Assembly: GCF_964204865.1 (NCBI RefSeq)
Contig: NC_135256.1
Location: 23,588,703 to 23,652,702, forward strand
Direction of reading: 5' to 3'
Source of the DNA: Styela clava
Taxonomy: Eukaryota; Chordata; Ascidiacea; Stolidobranchia; Styelidae
DNA: 64,000 bases
Shown here: one piece after another, positions 9,697-21,631 of the stretch
Layout of the letters: each line of letters begins with the position of its first letter
Numbering within the stretch: position 1 is the first letter of the stretch
Program-made: the position numbers and the translations under genes
The notes under the pieces: model-generated
Told to the model about the DNA's origin: nothing
The model's input: the letters and a program-made list of their open reading frames with translations, nothing else
Databases searched by the model: none

Positions 9697-11281
9697 CAGG
9701 GGGCGGATTAAGCCCCCTTGGTGCTCTAAGCACTGAAGACTTTGGTGCCCCCTCAAGTGTAATTTAATTATAAAAACAATAAACCACCTAAGTGTATTAT
9801 CCATTAAAAATAATCCCAACCAACAGTAAATAAAACAACTTTTAAGAACATTTTTAGGTTTTTCAACTGTTATATATATATAACCGATATATATATATAT
9901 ATCGGGCGTTTATTGCCGATACGATTTATATATATAGGCAAACACGCAATATTGGGCCGATATATCGGTTGAGCTCTAATCCTGAGGGAGTGTGACAATA
10001 AAGATTCATGTCTCCAGTCTCAACGTGAATCGAAATACCAGAGTATAAAAGTCACAACTGTAGTTTGAAATTATACCGGTACCTAGTAGTCTACCTCAGG
10101 GTGGTTCAAGGTTGCTAGGTTGAAGGACCGCAAAAACTTTTGAGGAGGTCTCGCGGGCCACAAGTCGGAGAAAACCCAAAAGTGATCGAAATATCGCGAG
10201 TTTACTTACTTTTAATTTATTTAACAACCAGAGTTTACCGTTCTAATCAGACTATTATTATGTTGCATGGGCGGCTATATATATATATAAAGCCTTCAGT
10301 TATTTTAAAGTTAATTCCCGAGAATTGACGTTGTATTTTGCGCATCTCGCTTTTAATGTCGCTTCAAATTATATTCTTTCGTGACAGATATATATTACTT
10401 GAAATCAAACCAGACACCGTATGATGTGCAAGGAAATACGTTTTTGCCGTGTTTTCCTTATGTCACCTTTCTTGCGACGCTCATTTTATTATGAATTGTT
10501 ATATTGAGTAATTTAAAAACTTGCAGCGTGAGCAAGCTTAGTGCCATCGTCAAATACCAACCAAGTCCGTCTAAGTTGGTATTTCGGGACCTAGCTAAAA
10601 AAAACTGGATTGTGCGGCGTTAAGTCGGCTCTGCGTTTCGTCAGTACTGTCACAGGGCCGACGCTTGAAAGCAGAGGAGTGTTTTTACTAAAATAAAAGC
10701 ACAAAGCGTTAGAAATGGGGTTTGAGTCTTGGGATCCCAACCCCAGTTGGAATAGCTGAAAAAAAAACTCAAAAACGTTCCTCCATTAGATACAAATATA
10801 CGCTAAATTTGTTCTGTGAGTCGCACGGAATGTATTAGCATCACAGGGTTTGGACCACCCTGATCGAAAAACTTCCGACATCGCTGACCACTAGATTGTT
10901 GAAATGCGATCGTGGAACCGCCACAGTTCATTGGTCCAATTGTTGAAGAAGAAGGTCCAATTTTTTTTTAAACAAAAATGCAGCAACAAGGAGAATACTA
11001 AGAAGACAAAAAACAACAATTTAAGAAAACGACTCATAGGCCAATTTCGTGTCCAAAAAAAAAGTTTCAGTGTTTATTTTCAATAAAGAAGGTTAATATG
11101 ATACTTGGAGACGAAAAATAAGCAAACATTTTGAAGTTTGAGTCGTCTGGTGAACTCGTAATATTTTAATAAACACCGATAAACTATAATATGAAATTCT
11201 GATCTAAAATTTCTGTGGTGCCCCTCTTTGCTTGGTGCCTTAAGTACGTGCTTATATTGTTTAATGGTTAATCCGGCGCTG
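9697..11281. mobile_element. Non-autonomous hAT element, 1585 bp, with perfect 8-bp duplication
   Basis: Left end cagggggcggattaag; right end in reverse cagcgccggattaacc. Both flanks are gatacaac (9689-9696 and 11282-11289). Both ends have ggtgcc(cc)-rich subterminal blocks. No transposase. It contains another TIR-bounded element (10097-10862) and a TA-rich patch with ccgatata repeats (about 9883-9977). Confidence 0.88.
10097..10862. mobile_element. hAT-like element nested in 9697-11281
   Basis: Left cagggtggttcaagg; right in reverse cagggtggtccaaacc. These are typical hAT terminal repeats, and gcgggccac near the left end resembles hAT subterminal motifs. The 8 flanking bases do not match (gtctacct, atcgaaaa), so the duplication has decayed or an end is displaced. 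Confidence 0.65.
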
Positions 11282-11753
11282 GATACAACAGAAACATTGT
11301 TTGGGGTTCATAAACATAAAATTATGCAGAATATAAAGAAATGTAATCAGCGGGAGAAACAATTTCATCGGAAAGTGTTTCGTGATTAATAGGAATTTTT
11401 TTACATCCGAGATGAAGTAGGCTAGTTATTTAATCGAATCTTTCGTCTCTTTATGTTTTTCGACTATATTATCCTTCTGTCAAACACTACTTGCATCTGA
11501 CAAAAATGTTTGAGAAGTAGAATACCATAAACGCAGGTAACCAAGAACGTTAGAAATCTAAATTCCAAATGCGTTTTTGAGCTTTTGCTATAATTTGGCA
11601 GCAAATTCCGTGATTTAGGCAAAAATGTCATCAACTCTGATATCGAATTACTCACAAAGTGAACAAAATATGCGTCTTGACTGCTATATCGGTTGAACAT
11701 CGGGAAAGGCAATTCCTATAATTAGCGGAAAGGATCTTAGATAGTCGGATCGG

Positions 11754-12197
11754 CAGGCTTGTTCATGAGACATATTTTTTGTCCCATTCCCATCCCATAG
11801 CAACTATGCCTGTCCCATCCCATGCCATTGGAATAAAATTCAATAAAAAATGTTAAATTTAAGTTTAGCGTCCACTAAATAGGACTAAATGTACGAAGAG
11901 ACATGCAAAACAACAAAATTTACGAATCTTGTTAACTTTGTATTCATAACTATTATACATGTGTCCATCAGCCCCTTCACAAAGTACATTGTTAATGCTG
12001 AATATGTTCTGCTGTTCATAACTAACAAGAGGGCTATGCTCAAACATATGGACACGAAATCCATAACGATATGTTCTACCATCATTTCCCCGAAATTCCT
12101 ACGGTTTTCGTGTCCCATAGGAAATACCAATGTGTGCTATCCCACCCCATCTCATGGGACGTTTCCCACGGGAATCCCATTCCCATGGACAAGCCTG
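11754..12197. mobile_element. hAT MITE, caggcttg family, copy 1 (444 bp)
   Basis: Left caggcttgttcatgag; right in reverse caggcttgtccatggg. Flanks cggatcgg and cggatttg agree at 6 of 8 positions. The subterminal parts are rich in tcccat/atggga. A second copy in the opposite orientation with a perfect duplication is at 55933-56351. No coding capacity. Confidence 0.85.
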
Positions 12198-12287
12198 CGG
12201 ATTTGAGTAGATTTGCCACCTAAACCTACAGGAGAGGACTTGTAGCTATCTCGCAAGTGACATTTTATTTGGGATATTATTTTCTTA

Positions 12288-12659
12288 TACCGTGTTTCCC
12301 GAAAATAGGATCCTATTTCAATTTTCTTTCGCAAAATAACACTACGGCTTATTTTCGGGGGATGTCTCATATATATTTTTTTTCAATTCGTCATAAACAA
12401 AATTACAAAGTAGAGAATTACGAGATTTTCAAATATACAAAATGGAAACCGATATCCAACACGTTTTCCTCTCTCACAAGTTTTAGATTAATCCTTTCGA
12501 ACGTATAGAAGAGCTTTCTTGCTATATCGACTAGGTCAAACAAAATTGGCGCTCTTGACTAGGTCTTATTTTAAGGGGAGGGCTTATATTAAAATCATTT
12601 TTAAAATTCTGGCTAGGTCCTATTTTCAGGGTAGGTCTTATTTTCTGGGAAACACAGTA
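12288..12659. mobile_element. MITE with gtgtttccc terminal repeats (372 bp)
   Basis: Left taccgtgtttcccgaaaata; right in reverse tactgtgtttcccagaaaat. Inside each end is a second block of the type aggtcttattttcaggg. The TA at both tips could be the target duplication. No coding region. Confidence 0.75.
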
Positions 12660-14600
12660 GTTTACTTAGAGCACGTTCTGGGTCGTTGTTGTTGTTGTAC
12701 AACTTGGGGTACAACGCAAAATTAAAAAACGCTATGCAATTACGGTTGTTATTTTCCTTCTCATCTTTGTGCAATTTAGCGTATATTTATCGGCGTTTTG
12801 ACCAATTCCTTGTTCTCCCGGTTGTATACCTCTCTCGGCTCCTTTTGCTGCAAATCTGGATAAATTCGTGCGCGAATGGTCGCTTTGTACGAATATAGGC
12901 ATACTGCTCAATTCTCTTTACCTTCCGCGTCGCCATGTAAAGTTTTCAGCTTGTTGCTACTCACATATTCAACTTAAGCAAATTCCTCTTGGACTTTCAA
13001 CAAATACACCGCAGTTGACAATAAAGGCGTTATACGTTCCTCAAACTTTCTAGCCCCTTTCAGAAAGGCGTAGTAACGCTGTATATCCGGCAAGAGTTGA
13101 AAATCAGTACAGGTCAGGAACGTGAGTTTGAGCTCTAATCCATTTCAAAATTGACCCTTTCTAACTAACTGATTTTTCTAAAGATAGATTTTTTTCTAAA
13201 GATTTTTACGCATCAGGGCTTCAATATGGGGTTTATCTTATTTTGCAGAAATTAAGTGAAACATCATTAGTTTTAAGATGGTAAGTAATTACACTGTTAT
13301 ATTGATAGTTACGAGGCAATACAAAAAGCCCTTGGTGAAAATTTACAAATTTTTTTTACAAATACTGGCTTATTCGCATGCCCTCAGTTCACACTGTGTT
13401 TGACGGATACCTTTTGTCATCGTATTAAAAGTCTTTATAAAAATGAATGGTTATTCTGACACTTGGATCAACCCCATTTCCAAGCCACGAATCCACAAAT
13501 CCTGCATGTACGTTTGGTGTTTTTTTGTTGAGACTGGCACGAACGTCATTGTAAACAGATCGGTTAGATATGATAGCTATACAGTAGAATTTTTCGTTTT
13601 ACGTATTTTCTCCGCTGCTGAATATGTCAGGGTATTTGAATAGGTAGCATAACATGTTCAGTAGCATGCATCACCCCGGCGTACTTCACAGAGTTCTGAA
13701 AAATAAAACACTAACAGCAAAACATTTTGTACTACTCTAGTATAACCGATATAGGATAACTCATTCTTGAACAGAATTTTCTATAATCATTCCGCAAGCC
13801 AGATATGGTGTGATGGTGTCAGTGTCGGGGAGACGAAGTTGAATGTAACAATGTATGAACATCAATTAAATATGTCATAGTGTCCAAAAAAGATTCACGA
13901 AAAACAACCTGGTGGACCCCATATAGTATATGAATACTGACATTGCATTCGATACCAAAAATATATTCTTGGTATCTCTGGTGAGTATCTTGTTATCCAT
14001 ACTGTGATAAAAATCTATATTCTAAGTTACGGAAAAAACAATTTTATTAGTTCAAACTGGATTAAGACATACAATCATAAGGACACCATTATTGAACCCA
14101 CATTTGCTATGACGAATAATATCTTTCTGGAGTCCTCTTTGTCTGACTAGTTAAACCAATTTATTTCACGCCCAATACGATACGAAGTTTCTGAACAAAC
14201 CGATAACATACCTTGATTACTATGTGTGCTAACAATTTATTCGTAGTTTATAGTAACTCGAACTTCGTTGCTCAATGTTGAGTTCGACACTTCGTAGCAA
14301 ATGCGTCGTCAACGGCAATACGATTATAGGTAGGAGTTGAGCAACGTAAGATATTCCCCGGATGAATACATATTTTAATTTAGTCCAATATTATTGTGAA
14401 GGTATAGCAATCTCTAATCTAAATCTGCAACAATAATCTGAAACTGTATTATTTTATTGTTTAATTATTTTCTAAATATGATTTATTGTTGGATAAGCGG
14501 TGGAAGTTGTTTTCCATTCTTCTGGATATTCCCGTTCATTCTACTAATATAGTAACCGTAGACATACTCAATATTTTAATGAATGAGCTATGACTACAGT
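12660..14600. other. Intergenic, nothing recognised
   Basis: Short open frames only; no domain signatures, terminal repeats or tandem repeats that I could support. Confidence 0.45.
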
Positions 14601-16226
14601 TAGGCTTGCACGTAATTGACAAAAATCAATTCCGTAATTACGGCCAAATCGATTACGTAATGACCCCGTAATTGCGATATTTTTTTCACACTTTTAAACC
14701 TATCATAACAACCAATTTAATCCACTTCTATTCCGAATGGGACATCGACAGTTGGGACAGTTTGGTTTTCATATTTCCGCCAGTACTACACGCCGGCGAC
14801 ATATGCTAAAGACAAATATCAAGGAGTGAATTCAAATTAATTTTATTCTGATTTTTATCTTTTGTGTTAGCTTTGATTTTCCTTTATCAACTTTATCACC
14901 CAATTTTATGCGATCAATTTTATCATTACCAACACTGGTATGTGGTAATATATTTATGAAACGATAGTTGACTTTTTTAAAATCGTATTAACGTATTAAT
15001 ACGAGTTTCGTATTACGAGTTTCGTATTAAATAAAAATTCCGGGTTTCTAATTTATAAATCAACGACGAGCGTATTCTCTCGTTTGATTATACTTGCCTC
15101 ACGACGAAGACTTGTTATTGTACCGTTTTTTTTTACATTATCCGACTTCACTACCTAGTTAGCATTTTATAATAATTATTGATGCCGACTTATTGACGAT
15201 ATTCCGATTACCATGCTTCATTTTACATTAAATCATTTCGCGGCCTAAATGTTATAACATTATTTGCGATAAATTTAGATTGAATATTAATTATTTGCGC
15301 ATTATTTAAATACCGTACTTATGTGACATGCCTTCTCCGAAAATACAAAGTTATATCGCAAAACAATGCATTTGGTGGCATTTATTTTGCACTCACGAAA
15401 ATATTAATTTACTTTTCTAACTCAAGTCGACAATCCTATCGGCTAAGATTGACACAAGTTTGGTCGAGTGCCGGTGGTATTTGAGTCGACGATAAATCAA
15501 AATAAGTTGCCGCATTTGGTAAAGACTTAAAGATATTGTAAAGACATATTTGGCCGAGATAGTGCGAGGCATTGTGAAAACAAGGCCAAGTACGGACAGA
15601 TATATAAGGATAAAACCGGTAACAGAACATCAAGATTTTGTAATAGAAAATGGATCTCGCGCAGAATAAACATGGGAAATCCCGTCTTTTTGTTGTTTCT
15701 CTGCCGTCTGAATCGCTTTACCGATGCCGGAAAGACTAGGTTGCGTTGGTTCATTACGCAAGTTCTCTTCCGTCGTCATATTGCTGTTTGATAAGCGCGA
15801 CATTAATTATCACGGCATTTACAAATAGACCATGTTTTATAAGTTGATCTCTTACATTCTTTAGTCATTTCACCCGAAGAAGTTGAAACCAGGTGTGTTG
15901 GCGTCCATCAGTCTCAACACAATTCTATCCCATATCTACGCTTGATATGTACATTTGCCATGCTAGATAAGTTGGTAATAGGTTAGTAAATGGCAACGCG
16001 TTATGCCTTCTCCATCTGCATAACAAGAGAGAAAAAAACGGCTGCGAATACCGGAACTCTAACTTCTTCTACTTATTAAACTTTAATTTTTTACAATCGA
16101 CGGAATTGACTGCTCTAAAGAGAGCTCGTTGCAATCGCGAAAGCGCTCCACCAATACTTACGAATTTACGTAATTCGTAACTTCGCTTCCGTAATTCCGT
16201 AAATCCGTAAATTACCTGCAAGCCTA
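14601..16226. mobile_element. Non-autonomous hAT element, 1626 bp; its right end seeds the tandem array
   Basis: Left taggcttgcacgtaattgac; right in reverse taggcttgcaggtaatttac. Perfect 8-bp duplication actacagt at 14593-14600 and 16227-16234. Both subterminal regions are dense in gtaattacg-type motifs. No transposase. Its last 229 bases (15998-16226) form the start of the tandem array unit, so the element was already in place when the array arose. Confidence 0.9.
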
Positions 16227-16789
16227 ACTACAGTCAACAGTATCTAGCCTGCAATGAAGTTATTATCAGTCTAACATTTCACTCAAGCCTTGAATGATAA
16301 CGTGGTCAGATCAGATGTGATGTATATCTCCCATGTTGCAAAACCTTATTTATGTTCGTCGTTATTCACGCATTGAAAAGCTTATAAAAAGCTTTCTTTT
16401 TTAACAGCTCGGCGAATGAATTTTCCCAAAAAAAGGTCACAGAGCGAGTCCTATGGTTTTTAATTTCGAATAATTGACCGATATTTGCGGCATTTATTGT
16501 ATCTGATATTCACACAAATTAATTTAGAGAGAAGGTTTGTTCTTAAGTGGTAATACACCTTGAGAACCTCAATATATTTTACCAAATTATGTACTTCTGG
16601 AGCGAGATCCTAAATTAGCGTAGGGATCCTAGAGTTCAAATAATTAATTTCTTCTTATCTGTCACATCTAACCTCATTATGGCTCGGTGTAAGAAAATAT
16701 AGGCTTTGGGTGATACAAAAGTGTAATTTGTATTTACATCATTACATTTCGTATTTAACTAACAACAATTACTGAAAAACGTCGATTCT

Positions 16790-18398
16790 TTATTGATGTT
16801 TATTGTCGTTAGAAATTGGGTGAAATGACGATATTTTCCCGAGTCTGCCGAAATCATGCTCATCGGATATGTAGGTCAAGTTTTGAGGCGTGTTCTTATG
16901 AAACCCCTCCATCGCCACTAGACTGTTGCGGTCTTCAGCACTTTGGGTGACGTCAGTTGAATTTACACATACGGTATTATCGTTCGAAGCAGCTGTAATT
17001 GTTTCCTCACGCACTGTTCCTCTTGAGGCTAAATGGAGAAAAGAGGCTGTATATTTTTATGTAAAAATTGCAAAGATATAGGGGAGAGGCTTTTGAAAAT
17101 AGTACAACTATGCCGATCTAAAGTCAACGAAATGTGTTGACAACAGTGCCTGAAAAAATAATCAAAACAAATTATTTGACATATATATTATTTCTCGGTT
17201 AATTCTTCAAACACACCATCTCTATGGTGTTATATACACATGAAGACAGTCAAAGACTAAACCTGTAATGGCCACGCCAGAGTGACTTCAAATGAGTTTC
17301 AGAAGTATACGTTATTGGCTTTCCCAAACAATTGCAACGGAACGAAAAATGCATCATATTTTAATTAGGCCATTTGGCAAATCTAACCTGATACGGAATC
17401 AAGATCTTCAACCGTATAAAAGTTTTTCAATTCCCGTGTCCAAAGTTTTCTAACATCATTTCTTCGTACACAAAATAACAGGAACATGAAGAAGCCCTAA
17501 AATTAGGCAAAAGAATATGAGTATAAAATAGGATAATGAAGACAGATTGACAATACACACATTGATTTTAATAAAGTTACCTGCAACGCATTTGTTACCG
17601 AGAATAACCAACCAAATATAGTGTTCACAGTTGGATCATCAGACAAAGTTAAAGGAATTGCAAACACCCATGATAAACCCAGCAGAACAGACACCGTGAT
17701 AGCTCGCGTAACGTAAGTGCGAATGTCCATCGGATTTGTTTGTGACCCAACCTACAATATGATAATATAACATGTTTGTTTCCGGATATTGTACAAAGAT
17801 ACTAAAAGAAAAAATAATCCGATCTCAAACCTGTTTTCTTCCGCATGTAATTGACCATAAAATGACGATCGCCCCGGAAAAACTGACAACAAATGCTGCC
17901 GCTACCGGTATGAGAAATCCGAATATGAGGGAATAACTGTGGAGCCAACATAGCCGATCACTGACATAAGACGAAGGAAAGAAGTCCGACCCTGGAAGTG
18001 AGAGAAATTTACATCCGATTCCGAACGATTTAATTGAAAACGGGCCCGACTCCATATGGAATAGAATATCTTGGAGTTTCTCCCGGAAATATTGACTTCG
18101 ATTATCACTATTGAAAATTCCCGACATCAAATATTTTATTGATATTCGAGCTCCAATATCAATAAAAAAGATGCCACAAATTCCGACTGCATAGCTTTCA
18201 TATTTCTACAAGTTGCAACTGTTTCCGATTTGCATTACAGTTGTGGCTATGCAACAATTATAAATAAAATTGTCTCATATTACTATTCTTTTATTATACC
18301 TGGTGTGATCCAACCGCCGTAGTTGGTAGTGTCATACCACGTGACTGAAATGACCATTGTTGTTATTACAATTACCGCCGATATAACGTACACTGTTG
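16790..18398 (-). pseudogene. Array copy 1: headless adhesion-GPCR TM4-TM7 and C-tail exons
   Basis: Exons at 18300-18398 (TM4 part), 17831-17991 (TM5), 17581-17751 (TM6), 17388-17496 (TM7) and 16790-17028 (C-tail). All splice sites and frames are intact, but no N-terminal exons lead into it. One coding change from copies 2-5: Tyr for Phe in the TM7-exon sequence KNFYTVE. It could serve as an alternative 3' end only by very long splicing from the gene at 40548. Confidence 0.8.
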
Positions 18399-19210
18399 CT
18401 GACGAAAGCGTTATGCCTTCTCCATCTGCATAACAAGAGAGAAAAAAACGGCTGCGAATACCGGAACTCTAACTTCTTCTACTTATTAAACTTTTAATTT
18501 TTTACAATCGACGGAATTGACTGCTCTAAAGAGAGCTCGTTGCAATCGCGAAAGCGCTCCACCAATACTTACGAATTTACGTAATTCGTAACTTCGCTTC
18601 CGTAACTCGAAATAATTCCGTAAATCCGTAAATTACCTGCAAGCCTAACTACAGTCAACAGTATCTAGCCTGCAATGAAGTTATTATCAGTCTAACATTT
18701 CACTCAAGCCTTGAATGATAACGTGGTCAGATCAGATGTGATGTATATCTCCCATGTTGCAAAACCTTATTTATGTTCGTCGTTATTCACGCATTGAAAA
18801 GCTTATAAAAAGCTTTCTTTTTTAACAGCTCGGCGAATGAATTTTCCCAAAAAAAGGTCACAGAGCGAGTCCTATGGTTTTTAATTTCGAATAATTGACC
18901 GATATTTGCGGCATTTATTGTATCTGATATTCACACAAATTAATTTAGAGAGAAGGTTTGTTCTAAAGTGGTAATACACCTTGAGAACCTCAATATATTT
19001 TACCAAATTATGTACTTCTGGAGCGAGATCCTAAATTAGCGTAGGGATCCTAGAGTTCAAATAATTAATTTCTTCTTATCTGTCACATCTAACCTCATTA
19101 TGGCTCGGTGTAAGAAAATATAGGCTTTGGGTGATACAAAAGTGTAATTTGTATTTACATCATTACATTTCGTATTTAACTAACAACAATTACTGAAAAA
19201 CGTCGATTCT

Positions 19211-20819
19211 TTATTGATGTTTATTGTCGTTAGAAATTGGGTGAAATGACGATATTTTCCCGAGTCTGCCGAAATCATGCTCATCGGATATGTAGGTCAA
19301 GTTTTGAGGCGTGTTCTTATGAAACCCCTCCATCGCCACTAGACTGTTGCGGTCTTCAGCACTTTGGGTGACGTCAGTTGAATTTACACATACGGTATTA
19401 TCGTTCGAAGCAGCTGTAATTGTTTCCTCACGCACTGTTCCTCTTGAGGCTAAATGGAGAAAAGAGGCTGTATATTTTTATGTAAAAATTGCAAAGATAT
19501 AGGGGAGAGGCTTTTGAAAATAGTACAACTATGCCGATCTAAAGTCAACGAAATGTGTTGACAACAGTGCCTGAAAAAATAATCAAAACAAATTATTTGA
19601 CATATATATTATTTCTCGGTTAATTCTTCAAACACACCATCTCTATGGTGTTATATACACATGAAGACAGTCAAAGACTAAACCTGTAATGGCCACGCCA
19701 GAGTGACTTCAAATGAGTTTCAGAAGTATACGTTATTGGCTTTCCCAAACAATTGCAACGGAACGAAAAATGCATCATATTTTAATTAGGCCATTTGGCA
19801 AATCTAACCTGATACGGAATCAAGATCTTCAACCGTAAAAAAGTTTTTCAATTCCCGTGTCCAAAGTTTTCTAACATCATTTCTTCGTACACAAAATAAC
19901 AGGAACATGAAGAAGCCCTAAAATTAGGCAAAAGAATATGAGTATAAAATAGGATAATGAAGACAGATTGACAATACACACATTGATTTTAATAAAGTTA
20001 CCTGCAACGCATTTGTTACCGAGAATAACCAACCAAATATAGTGTTCACAGTTGGATCATCAGACAAAGTTAAAGGAATTGCAAACACCCATGATAAACC
20101 CAGCAGAACAGACACGGTGATAGCTCGCGTAACGTAAGTGCGAATGTCCATCGGATTTGTTTGTGACCCAACCTACAATATGATAATATAACATGTTTGT
20201 TTCCGGATATTGTACAAAGATACTAAAAGAAAAAATAATCCGATCTCAAACCTGTTTTCTTCCGCATGTAATTGACCATAAAATGACGATCGCCCCGGAA
20301 AAACTGACAACAAATGCTGCCGCTACCGGTATGAGAAATCCGAATATGAGGGAATAACTGTGGAGCCAACATAGCCGATCACTGACATAAGACGAAGGAA
20401 AGAAGTCCGACCCTGGAAGTGAGAGAAATTTACATCCGATTCCGAACGATTTAATTGAAAACGGGCCCGACTCCATATGGAATAGAATATCTTGGAGTTT
20501 CTCCCGGAAATATTGACTTCGATTATCACTATTGAAAATTCCCGACATCAAATATTTTATTGATATTCGAGCTCCAATATCAATAAAAAAGATGCCACAA
20601 ATTCCGACTGCATAGCTTTCATATTTCTACAAGTTGCAACTGTTTCCGATTTGCATTACAGTTGTGGCTATGCAACAATTATAAATAAAATTGTCTCATA
20701 TTACTATTCTTTTATTATACCTGGTGTGATCCAACCGCCGTAGTTGGTAGTGTCATACCACGTGACTGAAATGACCATTGTTGTTATTACAATTACCGCC
20801 GATATAACGTACACTGTTG
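19211..20819 (-). pseudogene. Array copy 2: headless adhesion-GPCR TM4-TM7 and C-tail exons
   Basis: Same exon set as copy 1, shifted: TM4 part 20721-20819, C-tail 19211-19449. Carries the silent gacacggtg variant in the TM6 exon, shared only with copy 4. Open and spliceable but without a head. Confidence 0.8.
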
Positions 20820-21631
20820 CTGACGAAAGCGTTATGCCTTCTCCATCTGCATAACAAGAGAGAAAAAAACGGCTGCGAATACCGGAACTCTAACTTCTTC
20901 TACTTATTAAACTTTTAATTTTTTACAATCGACGGAATTGACTGCTCTAAAGAGAGCTCGTTGCAATCGCGAAAGCGCTCCACCAATACTTACGAATTTA
21001 CGTAATTCGTAACTTCGCTTCCGTAACTCGAAATAATTCCGTAAATCCGTAAATTACCTGCAAGCCTAACTACAGTCAACAGTATCTAGCCTGCAATGAA
21101 GTTATTATCAGTCTAACATTTCACTCAAGCCTTGAATGATAACGTGGTCAGATCAGATGTGATGTATATCTCCCATGTTGCAAAACCTTATTTATGTTCG
21201 TCGTTATTCACGCATTGAAAAGCTTATAAAAAGCTTTCTTTTTTAACAGCTCGGCGAATGAATTTTCCCAAAAAAAGGTCACAGAGCGAGTCCTATGGTT
21301 TTTAATTTCGAATAATTGACCGATATATGCGGCATTTATTGTATCTGATATTCACACAAATTAATTTAGAGAGAAGGTTTGTTCTAAAGTGGTAATACAC
21401 CTTGAGAACCTCAATATATTTTACCAAATTATGTACTTCTGGAGCGAGATCCTAAATTAGCGTAGGGATCCTAGAGTTCAAATAATTAATTTCTTCTTAT
21501 CTGTCACATCTAACCTCATTATGGCTCGGTGTAAGAAAATATAGGCTTTGGGTGATACAAAAGTGTAATTTGTATTTACATCATTACATTTCGTATTTAA
21601 CTAACAACAATTACTGAAAAACGTCGATTCT

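Noticed and set aside
9883-9977. Right end of the 9167 hAT fragment (ccgatatatcggttgagctcta)
   Set aside because: It lies inside the 9697-11281 element, which has its own intact duplication, so it cannot be the partner of the outside end.
17110-17340. Possible extra exon between TM7 and C-tail (ending ggccattacag|gtttag)
   Set aside because: The TM7 exon joins the C-tail exon directly in phase 1 (Ser-Ala-Ser-Arg); the candidate lacks a good acceptor and would break the phase of the C-tail.
17902-18108. Second open frame over the TM5 exon, repeated in each array unit
   Set aside because: Out-of-frame shadow of the TM5 exon; the other frame has the CWL and TM5 signature.
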